Positions 1 through 6,696 are shown, numbered from the stretch's first letter. The stretch: DNA of 6,842 nucleotides from Suilimivivens sp964458255 (GCA_964458255.1 CAYWHY010000075.1:1-6842); one strand, 5' to 3'. Translations and numbers: made by a program. Notes: generated by a model not told the origin, from the letters alone.

Positions 1-929
1 GTTAATGCGTCTACAAAGTATGTATTAACCGAATCCTGTTCTACTTCTGCATTAACTGTCTGAATACGTGAATATACGTCGTCAGCAATGGCTTCGTCAT
101 ATTCAGCCTGTGTAATATATCCCTGCTCTAACATATTGGTAAGTACTTTTTCGCGTCTCTTTGCGTTTTCCTCCGGATGGGAAATAGGATTGAATCTTGA
201 AGGATTCTGTGTTATACCGGCGATAACCGCACATTCGGAAAGCGTCAGTGTATTAACGGATTTGTTAAAATAGCGAAGAGAAGCAGCTTGTACACCTAAT
301 GTATTCTGTCCGAGGTTGATGGTATTCATGTAATTGACCAAAACTTCATTCTTAGTCATGGTCTTGCTTAATTCGATGGCAAGATACTGTTCCTGAATTT
401 TACGCTTTAAACTTTCTGAAAAGCTGTCTTCAGAAGTCCATCCTGTAAATACATTATTTTTAAGAAGCTGCTGTGTGATGGTACTTGCCCCTTCAGAAAA
501 ATGAAAGCCGTTTGATATACCTACATAAGCCGCACGGAGAATTCCTTTGATATCAATGCCGTTATGCTCATAAAAACGTGCGTCTTCTATAGCAACAAAT
601 GCATGTGCCAGATCATCGGGAATCATATCCTGAGCAACCGGAATACGATTAGAGTCGGCCGCAATCAGTTTACCAATCTGGTTACCTTCAATGTCATAAA
701 CAAAAGTAGAAAAACCGGTAGGGGTAACATCAATATTTTCTATGCTGGGTGCGGTATCAATGATGCCTTTAAAAACACCGATTCCCATGCTTGCACCGAT
801 AATGGCAAAAGCAATGCAACCTAAAAGTGATAAATTGAGCAGGGCAAGGAGCAGCTTATGGCTCCATTTAATCCCGGCAGCATGCAGGGCCTTCTGTTTG
901 GAACGAATACCCTTTTTACTGTAATTCAT
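1..929 (-). CDS. Class A penicillin-binding protein (GT51 transglycosylase part), 3'-truncated by window edge
   Basis: A bifunctional peptidoglycan synthase of the PBP1A type. The family polymerises lipid II into glycan strands at the outer face of the membrane, and its C-terminal transpeptidase then crosslinks them. Only the first 309 codons are present; the rest lies beyond the left edge, so the transpeptidase domain is not seen. Visible in order: a basic cytoplasmic tail (about 1-25), one membrane anchor (about 26-52), and the GT51 domain. GT51 motif 1 is EDARFYEHNG at 115-124 (E115 the expected catalytic Glu). Motif 2 is GASTITQQ at 147-154. Motif 3 is RKIQE at 176-180 (E180 the second conserved Glu). 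Motif 4 is EVLVNYMNTINLG at 195-207, followed by QNPSRFNP at 241-248. The ATG at 929-927 follows GGAGG (941-937) by 7 nt. Transcribed divergently from nth. The GT51 assignment is firm; the exact PBP subtype is not resolvable. Confidence 0.95.
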   Translation of the reverse strand, partial: MNYSKKGIRSKQKALHAAGIKWSHKLLLALLNLSLLGCIAFAIIGASMGIGVFKGIIDTAPSIENIDVTPTGFSTFVYDIEGNQIGKLIAADSNRIPVAQDMIPDDLAHAFVAIEDARFYEHNGIDIKGILRAAYVGISNGFHFSEGASTITQQLLKNNVFTGWTSEDSFSESLKRKIQEQYLAIELSKTMTKNEVLVNYMNTINLGQNTLGVQAASLRYFNKSVNTLTLSECAVIAGITQNPSRFNPISHPEENAKRREKVLTNMLEQGYITQAEYDEAIADDVYSRIQTVNAEVEQDSVNTYFVDAL

Positions 930-936
930 GTATATG

Positions 937-941
937 CCTCC
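937..941 (-). promoter_or_regulatory. Ribosome binding site of the penicillin-binding protein
   Basis: On the minus strand GGAGG lies 7 nt upstream of the ATG at 929-927. This is near-ideal spacing and fixes the start of the gene. Confidence 0.8.
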
Positions 942-981
942 ATATTAATTTGTCAAGTCATAATTTTGTCCATACATACAG

Positions 982-1010
982 AGTATACCAAAATGTCAAA
1001 CCGAAATAAA
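982..1010 (-). promoter_or_regulatory. Putative extended -10 promoter for the penicillin-binding protein gene
   Basis: On the minus strand TATACT (987-982) is preceded by TGG (990-988), giving the TGnTATACT extended -10 form. The hexamer 17 bp upstream is TTTATT (1010-1005), a poor -35, so the extended -10 would carry recognition. Predicted transcription start is near 975, giving a leader of roughly 46 nt. A perfect TTGACA also sits at about 994-999 on this strand, but it has no good -10 at 16-18 bp. The mapping is inferred from sequence only. Confidence 0.55.
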
Positions 1011-1082
1011 GGTTTTTTATTGTTTATTAAGAATTGTTCACAATTTGATACACTTTTATACAGGAATCAGAATGACTTTCAT

Positions 1083-1111
1083 TTGTCATAAAACAAGCCA
1101 TGTGGTATACT
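1083..1111 (+). promoter_or_regulatory. Sigma-A-like promoter of the nth-yigZ-mgtE operon
   Basis: TTGTCA (1083-1088), a 17-bp spacer, then TATACT (1106-1111) with TGG at 1103-1105, so it also has the extended -10 TGn. Five of six -35 and five of six -10 bases match consensus. Predicted transcription start is near 1118, about 57 nt before the nth ATG. No other good promoter is seen before the three genes downstream, so it probably drives all of them. Confidence 0.75.
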
Positions 1112-1154
1112 CAATATCAGAAATTATAAGAAAAGAAACATGTTGATGAAATAT

Positions 1155-1159
1155 AGGAG
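1155..1159 (+). promoter_or_regulatory. Probable nth ribosome binding site, unusually far from the ATG
   Basis: AGGAG is the only good Shine-Dalgarno match upstream of nth, but it ends 15 nt before the ATG at 1175; 5-9 nt is usual. No alternative start exists between them: the nth frame has a TAG at 1154-1156 and no ATG, GTG or TTG before 1175. A weaker GGGA at 1167-1170 lies only 4 nt from the ATG. Confidence 0.5.
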
Positions 1160-1174
1160 ACTGACCGGGAATCA

Positions 1175-1816
1175 ATGAAAATGGCAAAAGAAAAACTGGC
1201 ACTTGAAATGATTGAAAGACTAAAAAAGGAGTACCCGGATGCAAAATGCTCTCTGGATTATAATCAGGCATGGAAATTACTTGTCAGTGTCCGTCTTGCG
1301 GCACAGTGTACAGATGCGAGAGTTAATGAAATCGTACCGAAGCTGTATGAAAAATTCCCCGGTGTGGAAGCACTGGCAGATGCTGATGTGGATGAAATTG
1401 AAAAGATAGTAAGACCTTGCGGTTTGGGGCACAGTAAGGCAAGAGATATCAGTGCCTGTATGAAACAAATCAGGGACAAATATAACGGAAATGTACCGGA
1501 TGATTTTGATGCACTTTTAACTCTTCCGGGAGTGGGAAGAAAGAGTGCCAATCTCATTATGGGGGATGTATTCGGGAAACCGGCCATTGTAACGGATACG
1601 CATTGTATCCGCCTTGTAAATCGTATGGGATTGGTGGATGGTATCAAGGAACCTAAAAAGGTGGAGATGGAGCTTTGGAGGATTATTCCTCCCAAGGAAG
1701 GCAGTGATTTCTGCCACAGACTTGTTTATCACGGAAGAAAGGTGTGCACGGCAAGAACAGTGCCTTATTGTGGTAAATGTTGCCTTAAGGATATTTGCCC
1801 CAAAATCGGTGTATAG
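1175..1816 (+). CDS. nth: Endonuclease III, DNA glycosylase/AP lyase
   Basis: A base-excision repair enzyme that removes oxidised pyrimidines from DNA and cleaves the abasic strand by beta-elimination. The 213-residue length is typical of the family. The substrate-pocket segment QCTDARVN is at 44-51. The helix-hairpin-helix is LPGVGRKSAN at 117-126, with the catalytic lysine at K123. The conserved catalytic aspartate is D141 in TDTH. A C-terminal [4Fe-4S] loop uses C191, C199, C202 and C208. The first spacing is seven residues (C-x7-C-x2-C-x5-C) where the classic pattern has six, a one-residue insertion. Two starts lie close together (ATG 1175 and ATG 1181); 1175 is chosen because it is nearer the ribosome site. 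It is the first gene of a tight operon, with the next ORF 10 nt after its stop. Family identity is very secure. Confidence 0.96.
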   Translation: MKMAKEKLALEMIERLKKEYPDAKCSLDYNQAWKLLVSVRLAAQCTDARVNEIVPKLYEKFPGVEALADADVDEIEKIVRPCGLGHSKARDISACMKQIRDKYNGNVPDDFDALLTLPGVGRKSANLIMGDVFGKPAIVTDTHCIRLVNRMGLVDGIKEPKKVEMELWRIIPPKEGSDFCHRLVYHGRKVCTARTVPYCGKCCLKDICPKIGV

Positions 1817-1826
1817 AAGGAAAAAT

Positions 1827-2486
1827 ATGAGTGATAAGGAAAACCGGAAACAGAACTTTCCACCGTACAAAATTGTGTACGAGGGCGGTGTGGGAGAAAT
1901 TGTAGAGAAAAAGTCAAGGTTTATTGCCACAGTGGCTCCTGTAGAGAGCGAAGCAGAAGCAGCAGCGTTTATTGAATCTGTCAAAAAGAAATATTATGAC
2001 GCCAGACACAATTGTCCGGCCTTTGTCATAGGAAAGAACAGGGAACTGACAAGATGCAGCGATGACGGAGAACCGGGTGGAACGGCAGGAAAACCTATTT
2101 TAGAGGTGCTGTTAGGAGCAGGGATTACCAATACTGCGATTGTGGTTACCAGATATTTTGGAGGGACACTTTTAGGAACGGGCGGACTTGTTCGGGCTTA
2201 TACACAGGCAGCACAGGAAGGCATCGCAGCCTCTAAGGTGGTCACTATGCGCTACGGTGCAACGATGCGGATAGAGGCGGATTATACAGATCTTGGAAAA
2301 ATACAGCATTTACTCGGAAATAAAGAGATACCGGTACTTTTTTCCGATTATACGGATAAGGCGGCACTTACTGTACAGGTTCCCGGGGAAACGGCGGAAG
2401 GTCTTATGAAAGAAGTGGCTGACAGTACCGGCGCCAGAGCGGTTGTGAAAATTACCCAAAAAGGATATTATATGGAAAAACGGTAA
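1827..2486 (+). CDS. yigZ: YigZ/IMPACT (UPF0029) family protein
   Basis: A 219-residue member of the widespread YigZ/YvyE family, related in its N-terminal domain to eukaryotic IMPACT/Yih1. The bacterial role is not settled; a nucleic-acid or translation-related function has been suggested for the fold. The UPF0029 domain covers about 18-130. Hallmarks are KKSRFIATV (28-36), YDARHNCPAF (57-66), DDGEPGGTAGKP (79-90) and YFGGTLLGTGGLVRAY (110-125). The C-terminal part (about 140-212) fits the DUF1949 ferredoxin-like domain. The frame is open back to an ATG at 1638, but that would overlap the conserved end of nth by some 180 nt. The ATG at 1827 has AAGG (1817-1820) 6 nt upstream and matches the family's usual start. 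Second gene of the operon: 10 nt after nth and 18 nt before mgtE. Confidence 0.93.
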   Translation: MSDKENRKQNFPPYKIVYEGGVGEIVEKKSRFIATVAPVESEAEAAAFIESVKKKYYDARHNCPAFVIGKNRELTRCSDDGEPGGTAGKPILEVLLGAGITNTAIVVTRYFGGTLLGTGGLVRAYTQAAQEGIAASKVVTMRYGATMRIEADYTDLGKIQHLLGNKEIPVLFSDYTDKAALTVQVPGETAEGLMKEVADSTGARAVVKITQKGYYMEKR

Positions 2487-2504
2487 GGAAAAAGGAGAAC
2501 TGCC

Positions 2505-3854
2505 ATGGAAGAGAAAAGAGATGCAGAAGTAATCAGAGAATTGCTTGAAACAAAGCAGTATACCAGTCTTCGCCAGAAAATTGCCGATATGAATACAGCG
2601 GATATTGCTACGGTGATAGAGGAGATGGAAGAAGAAGAACTGCTTAAAATCTTTCGAATTTTGCCAAAGAACATGGCAGCGGATGTGTTTTCTTATCTGG
2701 AAGTGGACAACCAGCAGTATATCATTACCAGGCTTTCTGTGCGTGAAGCCGGTAATATTATTGATAATCTGATGGCTGATGATGCCACTGACCTTTTGGA
2801 AGAAATGCCTGCCAATGTGGTAAAAAAACTCCTCGCCAGTGCAAGTGCTGAGACAAGAAGGGATATCAACCATTTGTTGCAATATCCCGAAGATTCTGCC
2901 GGTAGCATTATGACGGTGGAGTATGTGGATTTAAAAGAAAATATGACTGTAGAAGACGCCGTTGCCCGTATCAGACAGGTAGGTGTTGACAGTGAAACTA
3001 TTAACATCTGTTATGTGCTGGATGCCAAGCGTAAGCTGGTAGGTACGGTCGCCCTCAGATATTTGCTGATTAGTCCTTCGGATGCGATAATCAGCGATAT
3101 TATGCATGAAAACGTTGTTTCCATTCATACCCTGATGGATCAGGAAGAAGTAGCCGGACAGTTCAAGAAATACGACTTTATTGCCATGCCGGTTGTGGAT
3201 AATGAAGAACGTCTGGTAGGTATTATCACAGTCGATGATATTGTGGATATCATGGAAGAAGAAAATACAGAGGATATCGAAAAGATGGCAGCTATCGTGC
3301 CAAGTGATAAGCCTTATATGAGAACCGGTGTATGGGAAACTTTTGGAAAGAGATTTCCATGGTTGCTTTTACTGATGGTTTCCTCAGTTTTTACGCAGGC
3401 TATCATTACTTCCTTTGAAGAAGCATTGAGTGCCTGTGTAATATTGACTGCGTTTATTCCTATGCTGATGGGAACCGGCGGAAATGCCGGAGGACAGGCA
3501 AGTGTAACAATTATTCGAAGCCTTTCCCTGGGAGAAGTCGAGTACAGTGATGTGCCGCGTATTATCTTTAAGGAAGTTCGGGTTGCAGTCATTTGCGGGG
3601 TGGCGCTTGCGGTTGCTAATTTTGCAAAACTGATGATTTTTGACCGTGTCGGGCTGTCTGTTGCACTGGTGGTAAGCTTATCATTGGTTGCAGTGGTGCT
3701 CCTTGCCATGTTTGTGGGGTGTATCCTGCCCATTGGCGCGAAAAAAGTCGGTTTTGATCCTGCAGTTATGGCAAGTCCGTTTATTACAACGATAGTGGAC
3801 GCATTGTCACTCATCGTGTATTTCCAGTTTGCAACAATGCTGCTCGGGATATAA
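2505..3854 (+). CDS. mgtE: Magnesium transporter MgtE
   Basis: An inner-membrane Mg2+ channel of the MgtE/SLC41 family, gated by cytoplasmic Mg2+. At 449 residues it is full length. In order: a helical, acidic MgtE N domain (about 5-128), two CBS domains (about 133-190 and 197-255), a plug-helix region (about 258-280), then five membrane segments near 285-305, 310-333, 358-378, 383-410 and 422-446. The family signature PMLMGTGGNAGGQ is at 319-331. The pore aspartate expected in the last membrane helix is D432, in FITTIVD, with D418 in GFDP just before it. AAAGGAG (2491-2497) lies 7 nt before the ATG. It is the third and last gene of the operon and ends before a terminator. The 18-nt gap to the preceding gene leaves no room for a dedicated M-box riboswitch, so Mg2+ sensing is probably post-translational through the N and CBS domains. 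Confidence 0.96.
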   Translation: MEEKRDAEVIRELLETKQYTSLRQKIADMNTADIATVIEEMEEEELLKIFRILPKNMAADVFSYLEVDNQQYIITRLSVREAGNIIDNLMADDATDLLEEMPANVVKKLLASASAETRRDINHLLQYPEDSAGSIMTVEYVDLKENMTVEDAVARIRQVGVDSETINICYVLDAKRKLVGTVALRYLLISPSDAIISDIMHENVVSIHTLMDQEEVAGQFKKYDFIAMPVVDNEERLVGIITVDDIVDIMEEENTEDIEKMAAIVPSDKPYMRTGVWETFGKRFPWLLLLMVSSVFTQAIITSFEEALSACVILTAFIPMLMGTGGNAGGQASVTIIRSLSLGEVEYSDVPRIIFKEVRVAVICGVALAVANFAKLMIFDRVGLSVALVVSLSLVAVVLLAMFVGCILPIGAKKVGFDPAVMASPFITTIVDALSLIVYFQFATMLLGI

Positions 3855-3892
3855 ATGCCTGTTAAATGAACAGCTAAAACAGTAAAAAATAA

Positions 3893-3960
3893 AAATGCAA
3901 GGGTTTTGACAGGTATCCGTCTGACTGACAGGGAAAATCAACTGCCCTTGCATTTATTTT
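3893..3960. terminator. Bidirectional intrinsic terminator between mgtE and typA
   Basis: Arms AAATGCAAGGG (3893-3903) and CCCTTGCATTT (3945-3955) form a perfect 11-bp stem. On the plus strand the stem is followed by a T-rich run (3953-3963). On the minus strand it is followed by the complement of the A-rich run at 3882-3895. It can therefore stop both converging transcripts. The 41-nt loop is large and holds a small inner hairpin (CCGTC at 3917-3921 against GAC-A-GG at 3927-3932) and two copies of TGACAGG (3907-3913, 3926-3932). Confidence 0.8.
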
Positions 3961-3961
3961 T

Positions 3962-5809
3962 TTAATTTTGCCCTAAGGAAGCTGCTCTCATCGCGGTTCT
4001 TTTTCTCATGGTAGGATCCAGAATTTTCTTGCGGATGCGAAGAGAAGTAGGAGTTACTTCCAAAAGCTCGTCGGTATCAATAAATTCCAGTGCCTGTTCA
4101 AGACTGAGAACCTTAGGAGGTGTTAATCTTAAGGCTTCGTCTGCACTTGAGGAACGTGTGTTGGTAAGCTGCTTTTTCTTACATACGTTAAGCTCGATAT
4201 CTTCACCACGACCGTTCTGCCCGACCACCATACCGGAGTAAACCTTTTCACCGGGACCAATAAAGAGAGTGCCGCGTTCCTGTGCATTGTAAAGACCGTA
4301 GGTAATGGCTTCTCCCGCTTCAAAAGCAATGAGAGAACCCTGCTTACGGTACTGGATGTCTCCCTTATAAGGACCGTATCCGTCAAAAATGGTATTCATG
4401 ATACCGTTTCCTTTGGTATCGGTCATAAACTCTCCGCGATAACCAATCAGACCTCTTGAGGGAATGGAAAATTCCAACCTGGTGTAGCCGCCGGAAACAG
4501 CACTCATGCCTTGCAGTTCCCCTTTTCTCCGGCTGAGTTTTTCGATGACATTTCCCGAAAATTCTTCGGGAACGTCAATATAACAAAGCTCCATAGGCTC
4601 TGATTTTTTCCCGTTTTCATCTGTTTTGTAAAGAACTTCCGCCTTGCTGACTGCAAATTCGTAGCCTTCACGGCGCATATTTTCGATTAATACAGAAAGA
4701 TGTAATTCACCACGACCGGAAACCTTAAAGGCCTCTGTTGTATCCGTTTCTTCCACACGCAAGGAAACGTCCGTATTCAATTCACGGAACAGGCGGTCAC
4801 GCAGATGACGGCTGGTAACATATTTTCCTTCCTGACCTGCTAAGGGCGAGTCATTTACAATAAAATGCATGGCAATGGTAGGTTCTGAAATTTTCTGGAA
4901 GGGGATAGGATTCGGTGCTTCGGGTGAACACAGGGTATCACCGATATGAATATCGGAAATACCTGAGATGGCTACGATAGAACCGATTCCTGCTTCGGAA
5001 ACTTCTACTTTATTTAAACCTTCAAATTCATACAATTTACTGATTTTCACTTTTTTCTGTTTGTCCGGGTCATGGTGGTTCACAATGACAACCTCCTGAT
5101 TGACTTTAACAAGTCCGTTGTCAACCTTACCGACACCGATACGTCCTACATATTCATTGTAATCAATTGTGCTGATTAATACCTGGGTTCCCGCATCAGG
5201 ATCTCCTTCAGGAGCGGGAATATAATTAAGAATGGTTTCAAACAGGGGAATCATATTGGTTCCCTGTGTATTTACATCCAGGGAAGCAATTCCTGATTTG
5301 GCAGAGGCAAAGATAAAAGGACAATCAAGCTGTTCTTCATTGGCATCAAGTTCGATAAAAAGTTCGAGGACTTCATCGATTACCTCATTGGGGCGTGCCT
5401 CCGGTCTGTCGATTTTGTTGATGCAGACAATAACGGGAAGCTGTAACTCCAGTGCCTTACGCAGTACGAATTTAGTCTGTGGCATGGCACCCTCAAAGGC
5501 ATCTACTACAAGAACAACGCCGTTTACCATTTTAAGGACACGTTCTACTTCACCGCCGAAGTCTGCATGGCCCGGTGTGTCGATGATATTGATTTTTGTA
5601 TTTTTGTAGGTAACGGCCGTATTTTTAGATAAAATGGTAATGCCACGTTCTCTTTCAATATCATTGGAGTCCATGACACGTTCTGCCACATCCTGATTTT
5701 CACGGAATACACCGCTTTGCTTTAAAAGCTCGTCAACTAAAGTGGTTTTGCCATGGTCAACGTGAGCGATAATGGCAATATTTCTTACATCTTCTCGTTT
5801 TTGCTTCAT
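3962..5809 (-). CDS. typA: Translational GTPase TypA/BipA
   Basis: A ribosome-associated GTPase of the EF-G-like superfamily, linked in other bacteria to late 50S assembly and to growth under cold or other stress. From the chosen ATG it is 615 residues, the usual family length. The G domain shows G1 AHVDHGKT (15-22), G2 RGITI (55-59), G3 DTPGH (77-81), G4 NKID (131-134) and G5 SAK (169-171). A beta-barrel domain II (about 208-298) and EF-G-like domains III and V follow. The TypA-specific C-terminal region contains SRGLIGYRGEFMTD and ends with a basic TPTSLRIRKKIL segment. The frame also has an in-frame GTG at 5815. The ATG at 5809 is preferred because AGAAAGG (5826-5820) matches the distal half of the full Shine-Dalgarno sequence, and its 10-nt gap then corresponds to normal spacing. 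Monocistronic, convergent with mgtE and divergent from the SSB-like gene. Confidence 0.95.
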   Translation of the reverse strand: MKQKREDVRNIAIIAHVDHGKTTLVDELLKQSGVFRENQDVAERVMDSNDIERERGITILSKNTAVTYKNTKINIIDTPGHADFGGEVERVLKMVNGVVLVVDAFEGAMPQTKFVLRKALELQLPVIVCINKIDRPEARPNEVIDEVLELFIELDANEEQLDCPFIFASAKSGIASLDVNTQGTNMIPLFETILNYIPAPEGDPDAGTQVLISTIDYNEYVGRIGVGKVDNGLVKVNQEVVIVNHHDPDKQKKVKISKLYEFEGLNKVEVSEAGIGSIVAISGISDIHIGDTLCSPEAPNPIPFQKISEPTIAMHFIVNDSPLAGQEGKYVTSRHLRDRLFRELNTDVSLRVEETDTTEAFKVSGRGELHLSVLIENMRREGYEFAVSKAEVLYKTDENGKKSEPMELCYIDVPEEFSGNVIEKLSRRKGELQGMSAVSGGYTRLEFSIPSRGLIGYRGEFMTDTKGNGIMNTIFDGYGPYKGDIQYRKQGSLIAFEAGEAITYGLYNAQERGTLFIGPGEKVYSGMVVGQNGRGEDIELNVCKKKQLTNTRSSSADEALRLTPPKVLSLEQALEFIDTDELLEVTPTSLRIRKKILDPTMRKRTAMRAASLGQN

Positions 5810-5819
5810 AATCACAATG

Positions 5820-5826
5820 CCTTTCT
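5820..5826 (-). promoter_or_regulatory. typA ribosome binding site, start-deciding
   Basis: AGAAAGG on the minus strand lies 10 nt before ATG 5809-5807 and 4 nt before GTG 5815-5813. It pairs with the extreme 3' end of 16S rRNA, so the effective spacing to the ATG is about 7 nt in AGGAGG terms. That favours the ATG. Confidence 0.6.
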
Positions 5827-5853
5827 AATTGCACAAATTTTCAAAACTTAATT

Positions 5854-5882
5854 AGTATAGCACCAACAGAAGTACTTGTAAA
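5854..5882 (-). promoter_or_regulatory. Strong sigma-A-like promoter of typA
   Basis: On the minus strand: TTTACA (5882-5877), a 17-bp spacer, TATACT (5859-5854), with TGC immediately before the -10 (5862-5860). Five of six bases match in each hexamer, and the extended -10 TGn is present. Predicted start is near 5847, giving a leader of about 38 nt. Confidence 0.8.
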
Positions 5883-5892
5883 CAGAAATACT
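5865..5892. repeat. Imperfect 12-bp direct repeat in the typA promoter
   Basis: AACAGAAGTACT (5865-5876) and AACAGAAATACT (5881-5892) match at 11 of 12 positions with a 16-bp period. On the typA strand one copy fills most of the -35/-10 spacer, and the other abuts and slightly overlaps the -35. The placement would suit a repressor or activator site, but no regulator is identified and chance is possible. Confidence 0.5.
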
Positions 5893-5943
5893 GCAAAAAA
5901 CCGCGATGAATAAATGTTCTTTCTATGGATAAAACGTGATATA

Positions 5944-5949
5944 TATAAT
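5944..5949 (+). promoter_or_regulatory. Putative -10 element for the SSB-like gene
   Basis: A consensus TATAAT in an AT-rich run. The hexamer 17 bp upstream (TTCTAT, 5921-5926) is a poor -35 match. Predicted start is near 5956, about 40 nt before the ATG. Confidence 0.45.
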
Positions 5950-5996
5950 AATGCATACAGGAAAAAATTCTTAAAGTGTAAGAAGGGAGAACAACA

Positions 5997-6650
5997 ATGA
6001 CAGATAAGGTAATCGAAAATAACCAGGTGGTAATCATGGGAGAAATCGTAAGTGATTTTATATTCAGCCATGAAATTTTCGGGGAAGGCTTTTACATGGT
6101 AGACGTAAAGGTGGCAAGACTTAGTGATTCGAATGATATTATTCCGCTTATGGTATCGGAAAGACTATTGGATGTGGATGCAGATTATAAAGGAAAGAAC
6201 ATTATGGTTTCCGGGCAGTTCCGCTCCTACAACAGGCATGAAGAACGAAAAAATAAGCTGGTACTTTCTGTATTTGCAAGAGAAATTGAGTTTGTGGAAG
6301 AGATTGAAGAAAGTGCCAAATCAAATCAGATTTATTTGGATGGCTACATTTGCAAAGAACCCGTGTACAGAAAAACACCTCTCGGAAGAGAAATTGCGGA
6401 TTTGCTGTTGGCTGTAAACAGACCTTACGGCAAGAGTGATTACATTCCCTGTATCTGTTGGGGAAGAAACGCCAGATATGCCAATCATTTTCATGTAGGA
6501 ACCAGATGTGAAATCTGGGGAAGAATTCAAAGCAGGGAATACATGAAAAAACTTTCGGAGGAAGAAGTGGAAAAGAGAGTAGCATATGAGGTTTCCGTAA
6601 GTAAACTGGAATTATTGGAGGGCTGTGATGAAAGTCCTATTCTGGCATAA
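5997..6650 (+). CDS. SSB-like protein with two OB-fold-like halves
   Basis: A 217-residue protein whose second half resembles bacterial single-stranded DNA-binding proteins. VNRPYGKSDYIPCICWGRNARYA (starting at 140) is followed by VGTRCEIWGRIQSREY (167-182) and a closing strand EVSVSKLELL (198-207). These correspond to the SSB pattern of VNR...DYIPC..W...A, then G..V.V.GRIQSR.Y, then a final strand. The first half (about 8-100) repeats the layout in degenerate form: VVIMGEIVSD, then a central strand pair, KNIMVSGQFRSYNR (67-80) and LVLSVFAREIEFV (88-100). This suggests a tandem OB-fold arrangement. The canonical acidic C-terminal tip of SSB (DDDIPF-like) is absent; the protein ends ESPILA. 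AGAAGGGAG (5981-5989) lies 7 nt before the ATG. It stands alone, divergent from typA, and ends before a hairpin terminator. ssDNA binding is inferred; a PriB-like or specialised role is possible. It is not a standard ssb gene. Confidence 0.82.
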   Translation: MTDKVIENNQVVIMGEIVSDFIFSHEIFGEGFYMVDVKVARLSDSNDIIPLMVSERLLDVDADYKGKNIMVSGQFRSYNRHEERKNKLVLSVFAREIEFVEEIEESAKSNQIYLDGYICKEPVYRKTPLGREIADLLLAVNRPYGKSDYIPCICWGRNARYANHFHVGTRCEIWGRIQSREYMKKLSEEEVEKRVAYEVSVSKLELLEGCDESPILA

Positions 6651-6696
6651 GTGTGAGCGTTGTATTATTTAACAGGTACTGAAAGGTTCCGGGAAA

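Noticed and set aside
951..956. Second minus-strand TTGACA close to the penicillin-binding protein start
   Set aside because: A -10 at normal spacing would fall on the start codon, so it cannot drive a leader containing the ribosome site.
994..999. Perfect TTGACA on the minus strand as -35 of the penicillin-binding protein promoter
   Set aside because: The hexamers 16-18 bp downstream are poor -10 matches. The extended -10 at 982-990 is a better candidate, with its own weak -35.
564..1091. Plus-strand open frames opposite the penicillin-binding protein and its leader
   Set aside because: They are antisense to a strongly supported GT51 coding region. The part past 929 covers the promoter region only.
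1264..1695. 143-codon minus-strand open frame opposite nth
   Set aside because: It lies wholly within the conserved nth coding sequence, with no recognisable domain and no promoter or ribosome site of its own. It is a shadow frame.
1638..1826. N-terminal extension of the YigZ-family gene back to ATG 1638
   Set aside because: It overlaps the conserved C-terminal part of nth in another frame. The extra residues do not resemble the family, and ATG 1827 has a good ribosome site and the expected family start.
2310..2882. 190-codon minus-strand open frame across the yigZ-mgtE junction
   Set aside because: It is antisense to two well-supported genes, rich in Phe/His/Ile in a way typical of antisense frames, and matches no known family.
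5810..5815. GTG start for typA, two codons longer
   Set aside because: The gap to AGAAAGG is only 4 nt, and because that motif is the distal half of the Shine-Dalgarno sequence the effective spacing would be near 1 nt. The ATG at 5809 fits better, though the GTG cannot be excluded.
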